This document shows, in pieces, positions 29,948-41,873 of a DNA stretch of 64,000 nucleotides (position 1 is its first letter; each line of letters starts with the position of its first letter). This DNA comes from Oceanobacillus caeni. GTDB lineage: Bacteria > Bacillota > Bacilli > Bacillales > Amphibacillaceae. The stretch spans positions 62,001-126,000 of the forward strand of contig NZ_JAHHXM010000002.1 in NCBI RefSeq assembly GCF_019037185.1, in the 5' to 3' direction. The position numbers and the translations under genes are program-made. The notes below the pieces were generated by a model. That model worked only from the letters and a program-made list of their open reading frames with translations, was not told the DNA's origin and made no database searches.

Positions 29948-30158
29948 TGGACAAAGGCGCAAGCGCCCGCTTAGTGACGTATAGACTGGACTGAGCCGTA
30001 GGAGATAAAGGAAACACGGTGAGCGTAAGCGAGCCGATGTTGACTTATCGTACGGAGGTGAAGGAAGTCTACTAGTCACTGGGCGCTGGAGCCGGACGTG
30101 GCTATTTCTGTATCTAAGTTAGTCACAGCCATACAAAATTTATAATTTCCTAGACAAG
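29948..30158 (+). repeat. Family 1 dispersed repeat, long form (copy 3)
   Basis: About 211 bp, GGACAAAGGCGCAAGCGCCC through TATAATTTCCTAGACAAGG. The interior differs slightly from copies 1 and 2: CACGGTGAGCGTAAGCGAGCCGATG replaces CACGACGAACGGAGTGAGTCGATG, keeping an inverted pair in the arm. It lies between the spoVB terminator and the ribosome binding site of the yrzE-like gene. No terminator abuts its right end. Confidence 0.9.
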
Positions 30159-30182
30159 GACAAAGGTTAAGGAGGAGAATGA

Positions 30183-30563
30183 ATGCGTAAACAATTATTC
30201 CATGCACTGTTATTTGGCTGGATTACAGTATTAGGTTTAATTCTTATTTCTAGCGTTATCATTGCATTTTTACTTAAAGTAACGTCCTTAGATGAAAATT
30301 TACTATCTTGGATTGCTCTAGTGATTGGTATTCTATCTCTATTTATAGGAGGCCTAATTACGGGGTTAAAAGGAAAAGCAAAAGGTTGGATCGTCGGTGC
30401 TATTACAGGGATTGGATTTACTGTTTTTACGTTTCTAGTTCAGTATTTAGGTTATCAGCAAGGGTTTTCCATGGAACAATCCCTACATCACATCGGGTTC
30501 ATTTTCGCCGCTGTAATCGGTGGAGTCATCGGGGTTAACATTATTGGGGATACGAGTGAATAA
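30183..30563 (+). CDS. yrzE: TIGR04086-type four-helix membrane protein (YrzE-like)
   Basis: A 126-residue integral membrane protein with four hydrophobic segments: ALLFGWITVLGLILISSVII, LLSWIALVIGILSLFIGGLI, GWIVGAITGIGFTVFTFLVQ and IGFIFAAVIGGVIGVNIIG. The linker GGLITGLKGKAKGWIVGAITG is typical of the YrzE family. Function unknown. AAGGAGG precedes the ATG. It is flanked on both sides by family 1 repeats (long copy before, short copy right after the stop codon). Confidence 0.8.
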   Translation: MRKQLFHALLFGWITVLGLILISSVIIAFLLKVTSLDENLLSWIALVIGILSLFIGGLITGLKGKAKGWIVGAITGIGFTVFTFLVQYLGYQQGFSMEQSLHHIGFIFAAVIGGVIGVNIIGDTSE

Positions 30564-30566
30564 ATG

Positions 30567-30648
30567 GTCAAAGGCGCTGGAGCCGGACGTGGCTATTCCT
30601 GTATCTGAGTTAGCCACAGCCATACAAATTTTATAATTTCATAGACAA
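30567..30648 (+). repeat. Family 1 dispersed repeat, short form (copy 4)
   Basis: 82 bp: TCAAAGGCGCTGGAGCCGGA followed by the standard tail with GAGTTAGCCACAGCCATAC and TATAATTTCATAGACAAGG. The long interior is absent: GGCG of the left end is joined directly to CTGGAGCC of the right end. It fills the space between the yrzE-like stop codon and the next terminator. Confidence 0.9.
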
Positions 30649-30653
30649 GGACA

Positions 30654-30693
30654 AAAAGAAGCTGTCGTATAAACGATGACAGCTTCTTTTTAT
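30654..30693. terminator. Bidirectional terminator of yrzE-like gene and the tgt-yajC transcript
   Basis: AAAGAAGCTGTC / GACAGCTTCTTT with an 11-nt loop; A-rich on the left and T-rich on the right so it can act on both strands. Confidence 0.92.
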
Positions 30694-30713
30694 TGACTAT
30701 GTATATTTCAAAC

Positions 30714-30974
30714 TTAGCCTTGTTTTACTTCACGAATCGCTGAACGATCGTACGTAAGTTTTGTACCATTTTCGGTGATTAAAACAACCGTCTCTTCATC
30801 TAAACCATGAACTTTAGCATGTAAACCACCAATAGTTACTACGTCATCACCTTTTTGGATGTTATTTTGCATCTCTTGAACTTTCTTCTGCCTTTTTTGT
30901 TGAGGCCGAATTAATAGGAAGTAGAAAATAACAAACATTAAAATAATAGGTAATAATGAAACTAACATTTCCAT
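30714..30974 (-). CDS. yajC: Preprotein translocase subunit YajC
   Basis: An 86-residue membrane protein with one N-terminal transmembrane helix (LLPIILMFVIFYFLLIRP) followed by QQKRQKKVQEMQNNIQKGDD and a short beta-rich cytoplasmic domain, the typical YajC layout. It associates with SecDF, encoded 3 kb away on the same strand. GAAGGAGG precedes the ATG. It follows tgt with family 2 copy D inserted between. Confidence 0.95.
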   Translation of the reverse strand: MEMLVSLLPIILMFVIFYFLLIRPQQKRQKKVQEMQNNIQKGDDVVTIGGLHAKVHGLDEETVVLITENGTKLTYDRSAIREVKQG

Positions 30975-31011
30975 AATTATATCCCTCCTTCATTAATATA
31001 TTTTTAAAGAG

Positions 31012-31165
31012 GTTGTTCAAAAAGTCCAGTGAAAATGACACGTCGGCATACCACTACAAAGGGGCAGCATTGCAACAAATGTCTACGGAGGGGCAAGTAA
31101 TCGGAGCCCAAGGACATTATCGCATTTAGCCGATCTCGGTCCTTTTCATCCTCATTTTTGAACAC
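31012..31165 (-). repeat. Family 2 inverted-repeat element (copy D)
   Basis: 154 bp, read on the minus strand from GTGTTCAAAAATGAGGATGA to TCACTGGACTTTTTGAACAA. It shares GGACCGAGATCGGCTAAATG with copies B and C. It begins 4 bp after the tgt stop codon and ends 37 bp before the yajC start, so it lies inside the queA-tgt-yajC transcript. Confidence 0.88.
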
Positions 31166-31169
31166 ACAC

Positions 31170-33379
<2,210 letters not shown>

Positions 33380-33417
33380 GCTAAAACTCCTTACTCTTGT
33401 TGATTTATCACAATTTC

Positions 33418-33615
33418 TTATCGAAAGCGGCCTATTATTGAGAATATTATCGTTAATATAATACTTATAACAATGGATGTTACAATCGGAAAATAAAAGG
33501 AAACATTCCCGACTTTAAAATGAATATCACCGGGTAATCTGCCAATAAAGGTCCATATGATGCCGATAACTAGGAAAATAATACCGAGTATAATAAAGAG
33601 TTTTCCCAAATTCAC
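33418..33615 (-). CDS. DUF2905 small membrane protein
   Basis: A 65-residue protein with two membrane segments ([20 protein letters not shown] and [18 protein letters not shown]) separated by [19 protein letters not shown]. The motif LPGDI...FYFP marks the DUF2905 family. It overlaps the ruvB stop codon by 4 bp, so it is translationally coupled to ruvB. Function unknown; the same small gene sits between ruvB and queA in B. subtilis. Confidence 0.85.
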   Translation of the reverse strand: MNLGKLFIILGIIFLVIGIIWTFIGRLPGDIHFKVGNVSFYFPIVTSIVISIILTIIFSIIGRFR

Positions 33616-34616
33616 TTATCCTCATGCCCTTTCATACCAAAATGTTGATAAGCTTTATCTGTAACTACTCTTCCTCTTGGTGTCCGTTGGATAAATCCAA
33701 GTTGCAATAAATATGGTTCATACACATCTTCAATGGTCTGTGACTCTTCCCCAATTGTCGCCGCTATTGTATCTAGTCCCACTGGTCCACCCCGAAATCC
33801 TTCTATGATACCCTTTAGTAATTTATGATCGGTATGATCTAAGCCAACTTCATCCACTTGTAACATGTTTAAAGCTTGATTAGTCGTTTCTAAACTTATT
33901 TCTTCTTCCCCTTTCACCTGGGAAATATCTCGAATCCGCTTGAGCAGCCGATTTGCAATTCTAGGGGTTCCTCTAGACCGTTTAGCAACTTCGAATGCGG
34001 CTTCTTTCGTTATCGATGTTTGAAAAATTTCTGCAGTCCGTTCCACAATAGATTGTAAATGATTGGCATCATAAAATTCCAATCTAGAAAGAACCCCAAA
34101 TCTATCCCTTAATGGGGCTGAAAGTAGACCCGCTCTCGTTGTTGCACCAACTAATGTAAAAGGTGGTAAGTCTATCCGAACTGATCTGGCACTAGGTCCA
34201 GTTCCTATTACAATATCTAGGAAGAAATCTTCCATAGCAGGATATAAAACCTCTTCAACCGTTCGTGGTAAACGATGAATTTCATCTATAAATAAAACAT
34301 CGCCAGGCTCTAACGAAGACAAGATAGCCGCTAAATCTCCAGCTCTCTCTATAGCGGGGCCTGATGTGGAACGAAAATGAACACCCATTTCATTTGCAAT
34401 AATAGCAGCTAATGTTGTTTTTCCCAATCCAGGAGGTCCATAGAGTAGCACATGATCTAACGGTTCTTCACGCATTTTTGCAGCTTTGATAAAGATTTGT
34501 AGGTTTTCTTTTACTTTATCTTGACCAATATATTGATTTAATCGTATTGGACGAAGACTTTGTTCTATGGATAAATCGTCATCTTGCATTTCACCTGCTA
34601 CCATCCGTTCATCCAC
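33612..34616 (-). CDS. ruvB: Holliday junction branch migration DNA helicase RuvB
   Basis: A 334-residue AAA+ motor. Walker [13 protein letters not shown], Walker [12 protein letters not shown], sensor region [18 protein letters not shown] and the C-terminal winged helix with [17 protein letters not shown] are all present. The start is GTG (34614-34616) with GGGGGGA upstream. It forms a pair with ruvA 23 bp upstream; RuvC is absent as in other Firmicutes, where RecU resolves junctions. Confidence 0.98.
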   Translation of the reverse strand: MDERMVAGEMQDDDLSIEQSLRPIRLNQYIGQDKVKENLQIFIKAAKMREEPLDHVLLYGPPGLGKTTLAAIIANEMGVHFRSTSGPAIERAGDLAAILSSLEPGDVLFIDEIHRLPRTVEEVLYPAMEDFFLDIVIGTGPSARSVRIDLPPFTLVGATTRAGLLSAPLRDRFGVLSRLEFYDANHLQSIVERTAEIFQTSITKEAAFEVAKRSRGTPRIANRLLKRIRDISQVKGEEEISLETTNQALNMLQVDEVGLDHTDHKLLKGIIEGFRGGPVGLDTIAATIGEESQTIEDVYEPYLLQLGFIQRTPRGRVVTDKAYQHFGMKGHEDK

Positions 34617-34639
34617 GTCGATTCCCCCCTGTTCTTAGC

Positions 34640-35245
34640 TTAGCCCTTCATTAACAATGATAATGCTTTCCGTACAGCTTCATCTACATTAAGATTAGGT
34701 TCCTTTTTAAGTTCTGGTAGAATTAATCTTATCTCTTTATCTGAGTATCCTAGGGATTTGAGTACTTCTTGTACTTCATTAATAGTTTGATAATCTACCT
34801 TAGCTTCCTCTGAATCCTGTTCTTGATCTATTCCAATAGAGAAGGATAAATTAAGTTTCCCTTTTAAATCTAAAATGATTTGTCTGGCTGTTTTCTTACC
34901 AACACCAGGAAATGTCGTTAAAAATTTATCATCTTCTTGTTCAATGGCACTTACGAACGCAGGAATATCTACTGATCCTAAAATACCTAACGCGCCTTTA
35001 GGTCCAATTCCTGACACAGAAATTAACTTAATAAATAAATATTTCTCATCTTCATTTTTAAAGCCATATAGTATTTGACTATCTTCACGAACATAATGAT
35101 ATGTATGAACTATTGCTTCCTTATTCATAAATGATTGAAATGAAAATGGATTGGCACAAATAATCTCATAACCAATTCCATTAACATCAATAACGACGGA
35201 ATCTTCTTGTATTTTCACCATTTTACCTTTTATATAAGCTATCAA
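34640..35245 (-). CDS. ruvA: Holliday junction branch migration protein RuvA
   Basis: A 201-residue protein with an N-terminal OB domain (MIAYIKGKMVKIQEDSVVID), helix-hairpin-helix motifs in the middle (LISVSGIGPKGALGIL and FLTTFPGVGKKTARQII) and the mobile C-terminal domain that contacts RuvB. The start is TTG (35243-35245) after GGGGGGA. Family 2 copy E lies 45 bp upstream. B. subtilis has bofC and csbX between ruvA and yebC; here only the repeat and a hairpin are found. Confidence 0.97.
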   Translation of the reverse strand: MIAYIKGKMVKIQEDSVVIDVNGIGYEIICANPFSFQSFMNKEAIVHTYHYVREDSQILYGFKNEDEKYLFIKLISVSGIGPKGALGILGSVDIPAFVSAIEQEDDKFLTTFPGVGKKTARQIILDLKGKLNLSFSIGIDQEQDSEEAKVDYQTINEVQEVLKSLGYSDKEIRLILPELKKEPNLNVDEAVRKALSLLMKG

Positions 35246-35290
35246 TGACGTCCCCCCAACTATATTTTATCATGAATGAAATAATAGTGC

Positions 35291-35405
35291 GTGTTCAAAA
35301 AGGAATACTCCAGTATTTGTACATCGCACGCTGAAAAAGTGCTTTTCTTTTTCAAGGACGTGACGAAAATTAGTCGAAGGTCCTTAGAATTGTCTTTTTG
35401 AACAA
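35291..35405 (+). repeat. Family 2 inverted-repeat element (copy E)
   Basis: 115 bp with ends GTGTTCAAAAAGGAATACTC and TTGTCTTTTTGAACAATG. The terminal inverted repeats are well kept, but the interior is unlike copies B-D apart from AGGACGTG and a GTCGAAG stretch shared with copy A. It is therefore a diverged subtype. It lies 45 bp before the ruvA start codon. Confidence 0.8.
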
Positions 35406-35412
35406 TGTCTAA

Positions 35413-35454
35413 CACAATAAACTTCTATTTCTAAACTAGAAATAGAAGTTTATT
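35413..35454. other. Long perfect hairpin downstream of yebC
   Basis: AATAAACTTCTATTTCT / AGAAATAGAAGTTTATT, 17 bp, with a 5-nt loop, directly after the yebC stop codon on the minus strand. No T-run follows on that strand, so it is either a weak terminator or a 3' end stabiliser. Confidence 0.75.
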
Positions 35455-35456
35455 GC

Positions 35457-36188
35457 TCAATCCGTTTCTTCTAAATTGTGATGGATATCTTGAACATCCT
35501 CATTATCTTCTAACGTTTCTATAAGAGTTTGCATTTTTTCAGCATCTTCTTCAGATACACTATTATAGGTTTGAGGAATTAATGTAACTTCACTATCCTC
35601 GATGTGATAACCTGATTCTGATAATTGATTTACAACTTCCTGAAAGTTCTCGGGTTCTGTAAATATTTCATAAGCCCCATCTTCCATTTGAATATCTTCC
35701 GCTCCCGCTTCCAGTGCGTCAAGTGTTAACTCATCTTCATCAATCTTACCATCTTCATTAGAAATAACTATATACCCTTTTCTGTCAAACATAAAGGATA
35801 CACTACCAGTTTCCCCCAAGTTTCCACCATTTTTCTTAAATGCATGTCTTACTTCGGAAGCAGTACGATTTTTATTATCTGTAAGCGCATGAACGATTAC
35901 CGCAACTCCACCTGGGCCATATCCTTCATACGTAATTTCTTCATAATTAGCTCCATCTAAATCTCCAGTAGCTTTTTTAATATTTCGCTCAATATTATCA
36001 TTTGGCATATTATCTGCTTTCGCTTTATCGATTGCAGTTCTTAAAGCATTGTTAGTAGTTAAGTCGGCGCCACCTAACTTAGCGGCAGTGTATATATTTT
36101 TTGCATGTCGCATAAAAATTTTACCTTTTTTTGCATCTTGTGCGTTTTTTCTGCTTTGAATATTTTTCCATTTAGAATGACCAGCCAT
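35457..36188 (-). CDS. yebC: YebC/TACO1 family protein
   Basis: A 243-residue protein starting [20 protein letters not shown], the hallmark of the YebC/PmpR/TACO1 family, with [20 protein letters not shown] in the centre. Some members act as DNA-binding regulators; others help ribosomes translate proline-rich stretches. It is encoded next to ruvA, the usual position in many bacteria. GAGAGGAG precedes the ATG. Confidence 0.95.
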   Translation of the reverse strand: MAGHSKWKNIQSRKNAQDAKKGKIFMRHAKNIYTAAKLGGADLTTNNALRTAIDKAKADNMPNDNIERNIKKATGDLDGANYEEITYEGYGPGGVAVIVHALTDNKNRTASEVRHAFKKNGGNLGETGSVSFMFDRKGYIVISNEDGKIDEDELTLDALEAGAEDIQMEDGAYEIFTEPENFQEVVNQLSESGYHIEDSEVTLIPQTYNSVSEEDAEKMQTLIETLEDNEDVQDIHHNLEETD

Positions 36189-36246
36189 GGGGCATTCTCC
36201 TCTCTTGAAATTTCCCTATATACTATATCAAAAATTGCACATATAT

Positions 36247-36277
36247 AAAAGCAAAACCTTTGCAAATGCAAAGGTTC
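36247..36277 (-). terminator. Terminator of the CoxA-like gene
   Basis: On the minus strand AACCTTTGC-ATTT-GCAAAGGTT is followed by TTGCTTTT. It sits between the coxA-like stop and the yebC start. Confidence 0.85.
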
Positions 36278-36305
36278 TCAAGGTCGGCCACCCATACTTG
36301 GATGC

Positions 36306-36827
36306 TTATTCATTATTTTGTCTATCCTTCAATCTTGCATTATCATTCTTCCGTTTATCCCATTCAATATTATCTGTATAAACGACAATATCCTTTTTGG
36401 TATTTGGAACAATCTCCCTTACAGCATTTTCTACATCCATTCCGTTTGGTTTAGATTCATGGTTAAAATGTTGCTTTTTAAACATGACAGAAACAATGAT
36501 GCGATCTTCTGTGGAAGCTACTTGAGCCTGCATTATTTCTTCCCGCTTCATCAATTCATTGTATATATGAACAGCTTCTTCATTTGTGTATGGGTCCGTA
36601 AAATTATCCTCCATATTAGTTTGTTCATTTAGTGGAGAACCATCTTGTTCTGGTGATAATTGATTGGTTAACCCTCTTCTTTCATTTTGCTCTTGTCGAG
36701 ATTCATATCGTACTGGTGCAGTGTCGATGTTCGTATCATTATTCGAATTATCTAATGCATTATTATCACTACATCCAAGTAGCATGAGGGTTGCACCAAA
36801 AACGATGAATACTTTTCTTTTAAACAT
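36306..36827 (-). CDS. YhcN/YlaJ-type sporulation lipoprotein (CoxA-like)
   Basis: A 173-residue exported lipoprotein with a signal peptide and lipobox LMLLGC (Cys at residue 19), a polar linker, and a C-terminal YhcN/YlaJ-type domain from about residue 85 (EAVHIYNELMKREEIMQAQV to NIEWDKRKN). The position between safA and yebC matches B. subtilis coxA (yrbB), a cortex-associated spore protein. The ribosome binding site GGGAGG is inside a hairpin (36833-36867). Assignment to CoxA itself rather than another YhcN-family member rests on synteny. Confidence 0.82.
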   Translation of the reverse strand: MFKRKVFIVFGATLMLLGCSDNNALDNSNNDTNIDTAPVRYESRQEQNERRGLTNQLSPEQDGSPLNEQTNMEDNFTDPYTNEEAVHIYNELMKREEIMQAQVASTEDRIIVSVMFKKQHFNHESKPNGMDVENAVREIVPNTKKDIVVYTDNIEWDKRKNDNARLKDRQNNE

Positions 36828-36832
36828 GAAAC

Positions 36833-36867
36833 AACCTCCCTTACGAATAGTTTGTATCAGGGAGGTT
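36833..36867 (-). promoter_or_regulatory. Hairpin that sequesters the coxA-like ribosome binding site
   Basis: On the minus strand AACCTCCC, a 19-nt loop, then GGGAGGTT. The second arm is the Shine-Dalgarno sequence, 5 nt before the ATG. The 8-bp stem would block ribosome entry unless opened. No T-run follows, so it is not a normal terminator for nadE. Confidence 0.7.
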
Positions 36868-36894
36868 ATATTACACAGTAAAAGGTTACCAATT

Positions 36895-37635
36895 TTAACT
36901 TCTCTTAAATTGGGGTATTCCTACTCTCTTATGTTCAGACTGTTTATGAAGCCTCTCTATTATCTGCTTATCTTCTTCTGGTACAGACTCACCTCTTAGA
37001 TAAGCATCAATACGGTCATAAGTTGTTCCCATTTCATTTTCATCCGTTTGATCTTCCCAAAGATCTGCACTAGGTGCTTTTGTTATAACTTCTTCTGGTA
37101 CATTCAAATACTTCGCCATTTCCCGGACCTCTGATTTAGTGAAGTCAACAAGTGGATGTATATCTACCCCACCGTCACCATATTTGGTGAAATAACCCGT
37201 ATACCATTCTGCCGCATTATCAGTACCAACAACTAAATAATTGTAATTCGTTGCAACAGTATATAATGCGCTCATACGTAATCTTGCTCTTAAGTTAGCA
37301 CCTGCAATCTGATCTGATGATTCATTAAATTCATTTTTTTCGTCCAATTGATGTTTAATATGCGAATACATTACTTTGTGGGTTTCCGTTAAATCAATGG
37401 TCATGGAGTTAATTCCGCATGTTTCAATTACTTTAATCCCATCTGTCATATGCTCTGATTTTGTATAAATGGGTAGTAATACGCCTAGGGAATGTTCTGG
37501 AGCCGCTAATTTGATTAAATTTGCAACTACAGCAGAATCTATTCCACCACTAACACCTACTACGAAGCCTTTTGCACCTGTATCAATTAGTTTTTGTTTT
37601 AACCATTCGACGATTTTCTCTACATACTTTTCCAA
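36895..37635 (-). CDS. nadE: NH3-dependent NAD+ synthetase
   Basis: A 246-residue ATP-pyrophosphatase that amidates nicotinate adenine dinucleotide to NAD+. The PP-loop is GVSGGIDSAVVANL; GTDNAAEWYTGYFTKYGDGG and KAPSADLWEDQTDENEMG are the typical binding and closing motifs. No glutaminase domain, so free ammonia is the nitrogen donor. The start is TTG after AAAGGGGGAT. In B. subtilis this neighbourhood instead holds nadB-nadC-nadA; here only nadE is present, between safA and the coxA-like gene, behind its own promoter. Confidence 0.96.
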   Translation of the reverse strand: MEKYVEKIVEWLKQKLIDTGAKGFVVGVSGGIDSAVVANLIKLAAPEHSLGVLLPIYTKSEHMTDGIKVIETCGINSMTIDLTETHKVMYSHIKHQLDEKNEFNESSDQIAGANLRARLRMSALYTVATNYNYLVVGTDNAAEWYTGYFTKYGDGGVDIHPLVDFTKSEVREMAKYLNVPEEVITKAPSADLWEDQTDENEMGTTYDRIDAYLRGESVPEEDKQIIERLHKQSEHKRVGIPQFKRS

Positions 37636-37750
37636 GTTTATCCCCCTTTAGGTAAGAAACAAATCTATCTCTTTGGATAATTTTATCAAAACTACAATCT
37701 TCCAACAAATTTTTAGCATTCTTTAAAGTAATATGTACAGACATTTAATA

Positions 37751-37759
37751 ATTATACCA
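37751..37759 (-). promoter_or_regulatory. Extended -10 promoter of nadE
   Basis: On the minus strand TGGTATAAT gives a perfect -10 with the TG extension; the -35 region (GTCTTC at 17 bp) is poor. It lies about 115 bp before the nadE start. Confidence 0.5.
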
Positions 37760-37850
37760 TATAAGGGGATAAAGAAGACTTATCGCAAGTTGATCTCCAC
37801 CTTCCTTCTTTGTTTCCTAGAAGTTCGGAGTGGGTGACTTATTGCCCGTT

Positions 37851-37887
37851 TAAAAAATAAAGAGACGTTTTACACATAACGTCTCTT
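37851..37887 (-). terminator. Terminator of safA
   Basis: On the minus strand AGAGACGTT / AACGTCTCT with an 8-nt loop, followed by TTATTTTTT. Confidence 0.88.
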
Positions 37888-37897
37888 AAAAAGGTTA

Positions 37898-38824
37898 TTA
37901 TTGTTCATCCTCATCTTCTTCTCTTTGAAATGTGGAGAAATTTGGAAATGTTGGTGGGACTGGATATGAAGCAGTTGGATCTACATTTGGAAAATTAGGT
38001 GGGTTCATCATATCCATTGATTGATTTGCGTATAACATGGGCTGATAATTTGCATTCATATCATATGTTGGATAATTCTCAAATGTCGGCATTTCCTGCC
38101 CGCCACATCCACACTCATCCGGTTGTTGGTAAGCTGGTAAAGTAGTTGCAGGCATAAATGCTTCTGGCATCATCATCGGATGATGAAAGCAAGGTGGAGG
38201 ACATGGAACAAAATAGCAGCAAGGCATCATCTGTGGCATTGGTTGGAATATCGGCTGTTGCATCATAGGCTGCTGTATTGGTAATTGTGGTTGAATTGGC
38301 ATTTGTGGTTGAACTGGCATTTGCGGTTGAACTGGCTTCTCTTTATGATGCTCCTTAACTTCTTTTGCCTCTTTTTTTACTTTCTCTTTTTTAACCTCTT
38401 GTTTAACTTCCTGTTTAGGTTTTGCAATTTGATTAAAATTAAACTCAAAGTCTTGATCAATAATTGGCATTTGTGTAAATGGCTGCATTGGCAACTGAGG
38501 TTGTATCGGCATTACAGGTTTTACATATTCTTTTTTCTCCTTTTCATCTTCATGGATTACAGGCATTGGTTTAGGGGACATTTCCTTAAATGGCTTTTGC
38601 GTTTCTTTTGGTTTTTCTTTTGGTTTTTCTTTTACGAAGGTCTCTTTTTTAGTTTCCTTTTTCACCGCCTTCGTTGCACTAGGTATTTTAATTTTCATCC
38701 CTGGCATAATCATATCGGGACTGGCTAATTGAGAGTTTACCTGTTTTAATTCCTCAAAGTCTACCCCATATTTTTTGGATAGTTCCCACAACGTATCTCC
38801 CTTTTGAACAATGTGTATTTTCAA
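37898..38824 (-). CDS. safA: Spore inner coat morphogenetic protein SafA (LysM)
   Basis: A 308-residue protein with an N-terminal LysM domain (IHIVQKGDTLWELSKKYGVD to MPGMKIKIP, about residues 3-50) that targets it to the spore cortex. A Lys/Glu/Pro-rich linker and a Gln-Pro-Met-rich region (QPQMPVQPQMPIQPQLP) follow, with a Cys/Pro patch (MMPCCYFVPCPPPCFHH) and CGCGG. In B. subtilis SafA recruits inner coat proteins and binds SpoVID, encoded 17 kb away in this window. The TTG start at 38822-38824 gives the LysM-first N-terminus, with AAGGAG upstream; the longer ATG start has no binding site. Confidence 0.94.
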   Translation of the reverse strand: MKIHIVQKGDTLWELSKKYGVDFEELKQVNSQLASPDMIMPGMKIKIPSATKAVKKETKKETFVKEKPKEKPKETQKPFKEMSPKPMPVIHEDEKEKKEYVKPVMPIQPQLPMQPFTQMPIIDQDFEFNFNQIAKPKQEVKQEVKKEKVKKEAKEVKEHHKEKPVQPQMPVQPQMPIQPQLPIQQPMMQQPIFQPMPQMMPCCYFVPCPPPCFHHPMMMPEAFMPATTLPAYQQPDECGCGGQEMPTFENYPTYDMNANYQPMLYANQSMDMMNPPNFPNVDPTASYPVPPTFPNFSTFQREEDEDEQ

Positions 38825-39027
38825 AACGGACCAAACTCCTTTCATTAATAGCTGGGCTAATTACTATATCAACATATGCATCAAAGTATAAAATGTTGAC
38901 CCATACTATTAGAAAACTTGGGGCGTTTCCTAGGTTTTGAAGCAAATGTCCTAGTTGTCACTTATGCCGGGTAGAAAGTTTATACTTTATTCACTACACG
39001 GGAAACTTGGTGTTGCCTAAGTTTTAT

Positions 39028-39064
39028 AAAAGAAAAACCGTTAACCATATTATTGGTCAACGGT
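39028..39064 (-). terminator. Terminator of pheA
   Basis: On the minus strand CCGTTGACCAATAATATGGT closing with TAACGG, followed by TTTTTCTTTT. No gene was seen in 38825-39027, which should hold the safA promoter. Confidence 0.85.
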
Positions 39065-39069
39065 AAGCA

Positions 39070-39924
39070 TTATGGATTCATTTGATAAACAGGATAAGTC
39101 CCCAATATATTCACTTGGCATCCTAAGGCTTCCACTTCCTGAATGACATTTGGAATGAGAACATCATTATCTGGTTGCACGACATCAATTACAAAGAAAT
39201 AGTTACCTAATCCTGTTTTAGTTGGACGTGACTCAATTTTAGATAAGTTCATTTTACGCCAAGCAAAAGCAGAAAGTATTTGATGTAAGGCCCCCGGCAA
39301 ATCATCAGGCAAGGTAATAACTAGCGTCGTTTTCTCTCCTTTTTTTTCATGATTTAAGTTCAACAATTGTTTATTTTTTGTTAAGACAAAAAATCTTGTA
39401 TGATTTTCTTTATAATCATGAATATTTTCTTTTAAAATCTTTAAACCATATTCCCTGGCAGCTAGTTTATTAGCAATCGCAGCAATAGGCTTATCATCTA
39501 ATTTACTAACAAATTCCGCTGCTCCTCCAGTAGAGGAAGCAAAGTTGATTGTTGCATTTGGCATATTTTCATGAAGAAATTGGTGACATTGGGCGATTGC
39601 TTGATTATGTGAATGAACCTCTTTAAGATCTGAAATGTCACCTTCAAAGTTTGGATGAACAAGTAAATGCTGTTGAATTGGAAGAACCACTTCTGCTTCT
39701 ACCGGTAAATTTACTTGGTGAACTAAATAATCTAAAGTTAACAGGACTGTACCTTCGATTGCGTTCTCGATAGGTACTACAGCAATATCTACTTCATTTT
39801 TTTCAACAGCATCCATACATTGTGGAATTGTCTTATAACTAATTTTTTCTTCGCCATTAAATGCTAAATCGGTTACTAATTTTGTAAATGTTCCCTTTGG
39901 ACCTAAATATCCTATTGTAGTCAA
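39070..39924 (-). CDS. pheA: Prephenate dehydratase
   Basis: A 284-residue monofunctional enzyme of phenylalanine synthesis converting prephenate to phenylpyruvate. The N-terminus TIGYLGPKGTFT, the catalytic-site motif NHTRFFVL and the C-terminal ACT domain (LPGALHQILSAFAWRKMNLS with ESRPTKTGLGNYFF) for feedback control are present. The start is TTG after AAGGGGGAAGAG. It follows obg directly; pheB, which lies between them in B. subtilis, is missing here. Confidence 0.96.
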   Translation of the reverse strand: MTTIGYLGPKGTFTKLVTDLAFNGEEKISYKTIPQCMDAVEKNEVDIAVVPIENAIEGTVLLTLDYLVHQVNLPVEAEVVLPIQQHLLVHPNFEGDISDLKEVHSHNQAIAQCHQFLHENMPNATINFASSTGGAAEFVSKLDDKPIAAIANKLAAREYGLKILKENIHDYKENHTRFFVLTKNKQLLNLNHEKKGEKTTLVITLPDDLPGALHQILSAFAWRKMNLSKIESRPTKTGLGNYFFVIDVVQPDNDVLIPNVIQEVEALGCQVNILGTYPVYQMNP

Positions 39925-39973
39925 AATCTCTTCCCCCTTGTTACTACCAAAACCCTATTAGTAAAACCTCTAT

Positions 39974-41254
<1,281 letters not shown>

Positions 41255-41268
41255 TCAGACTCACCTCA

Positions 41269-41793
41269 CTATATCTTTGGAGTAATAAATCGTCTTACTA
41301 TTCCATCTTCAGTTTCATATATGCTTCCTTTATTATTTTCTTCATTAATATCCAAAGTATGAGACTTATTCACAAGACCATCAATAAAAAAGCAAGTTTC
41401 AATACTTTGTTTATCTTCTGTTTCTTTTATGGTTAATTCCATTTCATATAACTGATCCCCATCAGAAATTTTCTTCATGTATTCCATGAACTCTTTACAT
41501 TCTGTTAATAAAATTTCATCGAGATGTTCAAGGTTTTGATTTTCAATATCAATTGTATATGTAATTCGAAAGTTTTTGTAAATGTGATTAAATTGAATAA
41601 GCCATAATGCAAATTTTGGTGTTTGCAATATTGTTAGTTTTCTTTCCTCGTTTAAGAGCGAAAATAACTCCTCCAACTTTTCTTCTACTTTATTGGTTTT
41701 CCCCATAGATAAGTAACCTTGAACAAGTTGAAGTTGATTCAGTAAATCGTGTCGATAATGCTGAAGCAGTTGTATAACTTCAAGATCTTTCAT
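41269..41793 (-). CDS. spo0B: Sporulation phosphotransferase Spo0B
   Basis: A 174-residue protein. The helical hairpin with LLQHYRHDLLNQLQLVQGYL holds the phospho-accepting His (in RHDLLN) that takes phosphate from Spo0F and passes it to Spo0A. The remaining part resembles a degenerate kinase ATP-binding fold, as expected. The frame extends 23 codons upstream with a hydrophobic stretch, but GGGGGGAGAG lies 5 nt before the ATG at 41791-41793, giving MKDLEVIQLL and removing the spurious membrane segment. It is coupled to obg. Confidence 0.93.
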   Translation of the reverse strand: MKDLEVIQLLQHYRHDLLNQLQLVQGYLSMGKTNKVEEKLEELFSLLNEERKLTILQTPKFALWLIQFNHIYKNFRITYTIDIENQNLEHLDEILLTECKEFMEYMKKISDGDQLYEMELTIKETEDKQSIETCFFIDGLVNKSHTLDINEENNKGSIYETEDGIVRRFITPKI

Positions 41794-41852
41794 TTTCTCT
41801 CCCCCCACCATGATGAAAGTATAGCAGAAAATGAAGAGAATTAACATGAAGA

Positions 41853-41870
41853 GTTTGTTCAAAAAGCAAT
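41853..41870 (+). repeat. Family 2 fragment
   Basis: GTTTGTTCAAAAAGCAATTG matches the right-end terminal sequence (minus-strand sense CTTTTTGAACAA) of the family. It directly borders family 1 copy 5 and has no partner end nearby. Confidence 0.4.
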
Positions 41871-41873
41871 TGA

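Noticed and set aside
37801-37850. Third 6S-like motif (GGAGTGGGTGACTTATTGCCCG) upstream of nadE
   Set aside because: It only loosely resembles the 6S bubble sequence, has no matching arms and lies in the nadE upstream region.
38285-38728. 147-codon plus-strand frame rich in Trp, Leu and Phe
   Set aside because: It is the antisense of the Gln-Pro-Lys-rich part of safA; such composition follows from the complement of that region.
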